Part shown: piece by piece, positions 6,927 through 7,611 of the stretch
Layout: each line of letters opens with the position of its first letter
How positions within the stretch are numbered: the first letter of the stretch is position 1
Assembly: GCA_040383885.1 (NCBI GenBank)
Contig: JBEICQ010000100.1
Coordinates: forward strand, 1 to 7,611
Direction of reading: 5' to 3'
Origin: JBEICQ01 sp040383885
GTDB taxonomy: Bacteria; Bacteroidota; Bacteroidia; UBA4408
Length of the DNA: 7,611 nt
Made by a program: the position numbers and the translations under genes
The notes under the pieces: generated by a model
The model's input: only the letters and a program-made list of their open reading frames with translations
Databases searched by the model: none
Told to the model about the DNA's origin: nothing

Positions 6927-7611
6927 GTACTTTGCGCTGCTCCTCTGCATTCCCTCCGGCATGATGGCGCAGGGACAAGGGGTAGGCAATGAGCAGGTAA
7001 ACATTGTGCAGGAATATAAACCCGTGATTACCCCTGCAGAGAAAATTACTTCTAACCCGGATTACAGAGATACGATTCCGCCGGCACCTGCACTCAGGTA
7101 TGGGTTTGTTGACCGCAGACCGGAATATCGCTTCAAGCCCGATACCATCAAACCTGCAAGGATGAGGGGAGAGCCTCTTTCCAGGATTTTTCCAGGCCTC
7201 TTGCGCATCGGAGGAGGCAATTACAATACTTTTTTTGCCGATGCAAAATATTTGTCGCAGCGCTCCAAAGCTTGGCAATATGGCATCGAAGCCAGGCACC
7301 TTTCCTCATCCTACATGGCACTGGATTATGGGAGAGCCGGATTCAGCGACAACAAAGTGCAGGCCCATGGCAAATACATGAGCGAGAAGTACAGCCTCTC
7401 TTCTTCCCTTGCCTATGCGCGCGAAGCCAATCGTTTTTATTCTTACAACATCCCCGTTCTACCATCTGATTTCAATCCTGAAAAAGATGGGAATGGATTT
7501 CATTACCAAAACCTGGAATGGAAAACAGCGCTCAGAAGCAATACAATTGACAGCAGCAGCCTCAAGCACCATGAATCATTCATGTATCGCAGAACATGGG
7601 GCAGAATTGGA
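6901..7611 (+). CDS. Outer-membrane beta-barrel protein (N-terminal part; TonB-receptor-like annotation likely)
   Basis: I read an open frame of 237 codons from ATG 6901 to the right edge with no stop, so the 3' end is missing. Residues 1-24 are a signal peptide (KKYAKYFALLLCIPSGMMA, cleavage near MMA|QG). The mature N-terminus has the motif EQVNIVQEYKPVITPAEKI (31-49), then a Pro-rich linker (60-98: PPAPALRY, KPDTIKPARM). From about residue 99 there are alternating, Gly/Tyr/Ser-rich amphipathic strands with tight turns (GLLRIGGGNYNTFFADAKYLSQ, cited by key residues G104-G106; YGIEARHLSSSYM; VQAHGKYMSEKYSLSSSLAYAREA by position 153-176), as expected of a barrel. No carboxypeptidase-like domain or TonB plug is visible, although such proteins are often labelled TonB-dependent receptors. 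The ATG lies 26 nt inside the TPR gene, and the signal peptide supports this start. A partner role with the TPR protein is inferred. Confidence 0.82.
   Translation, partial: MICLKKYAKYFALLLCIPSGMMAQGQGVGNEQVNIVQEYKPVITPAEKITSNPDYRDTIPPAPALRYGFVDRRPEYRFKPDTIKPARMRGEPLSRIFPGLLRIGGGNYNTFFADAKYLSQRSKAWQYGIEARHLSSSYMALDYGRAGFSDNKVQAHGKYMSEKYSLSSSLAYAREANRFYSYNIPVLPSDFNPEKDGNGFHYQNLEWKTALRSNTIDSSSLKHHESFMYRRTWGRIG

Noticed and set aside
6730..7299. Minus-strand frame of 189 codons across the TPR/barrel junction
   Set aside because: The plus strand here codes for the TPR C-terminus and a signal peptide plus barrel start; the antisense product has no recognisable features.

Overview
The window looks like a chromosomal segment of a Bacteroidota bacterium, probably of the Flavobacteriia/Sphingobacteriia/Chitinophagia breadth, of moderate GC by eye. 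The reasons are: a DUF4294 protein, a family essentially confined to this phylum; a LUD-domain gene beside cdsA, a neighbourhood typical of the phylum; promoter-like TAnnTTTG boxes; A/T-rich start contexts with no clear Shine-Dalgarno sequences; and a very large periplasmic TPR protein paired with an outer-membrane barrel. No mobile element, CRISPR array, tRNA or rRNA was seen, and every CDS that lies fully inside the window is intact.

Layout. 1-525 (minus) is a DUF4294 exported protein whose C-terminus runs off the left edge. 526-666 is a divergent intergenic region with promoter-like boxes facing both ways. 667-2343 (plus) is a tight operon: a LUD-domain protein, a small DUF2007 protein and the CDP-diacylglycerol synthase CdsA. 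The first two genes overlap by 1 nt and the next two by 11 nt. After 64 nt comes a class II hexameric glutamate dehydrogenase (2408-3700). After another 121 nt comes a 1034-residue secreted TPR protein (3822-6926). Its stop codon lies inside the next gene, an exported beta-barrel outer-membrane protein (6901 to beyond the right edge).

How the genes fit together. CdsA makes CDP-diacylglycerol, the precursor of all phospholipids, in the inner membrane. The two small soluble proteins upstream are translationally linked to it but have no established role there. Glutamate dehydrogenase joins carbon and nitrogen metabolism and seems to be its own transcription unit. The TPR protein and the barrel protein look like a periplasm/outer-membrane pair made together. 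The least explained parts are this pair, the DUF4294 protein, and the LUD protein, which has lost the most conserved segment of its family.

Assignments come from reading the translations and recalling family motifs. No database search was run.
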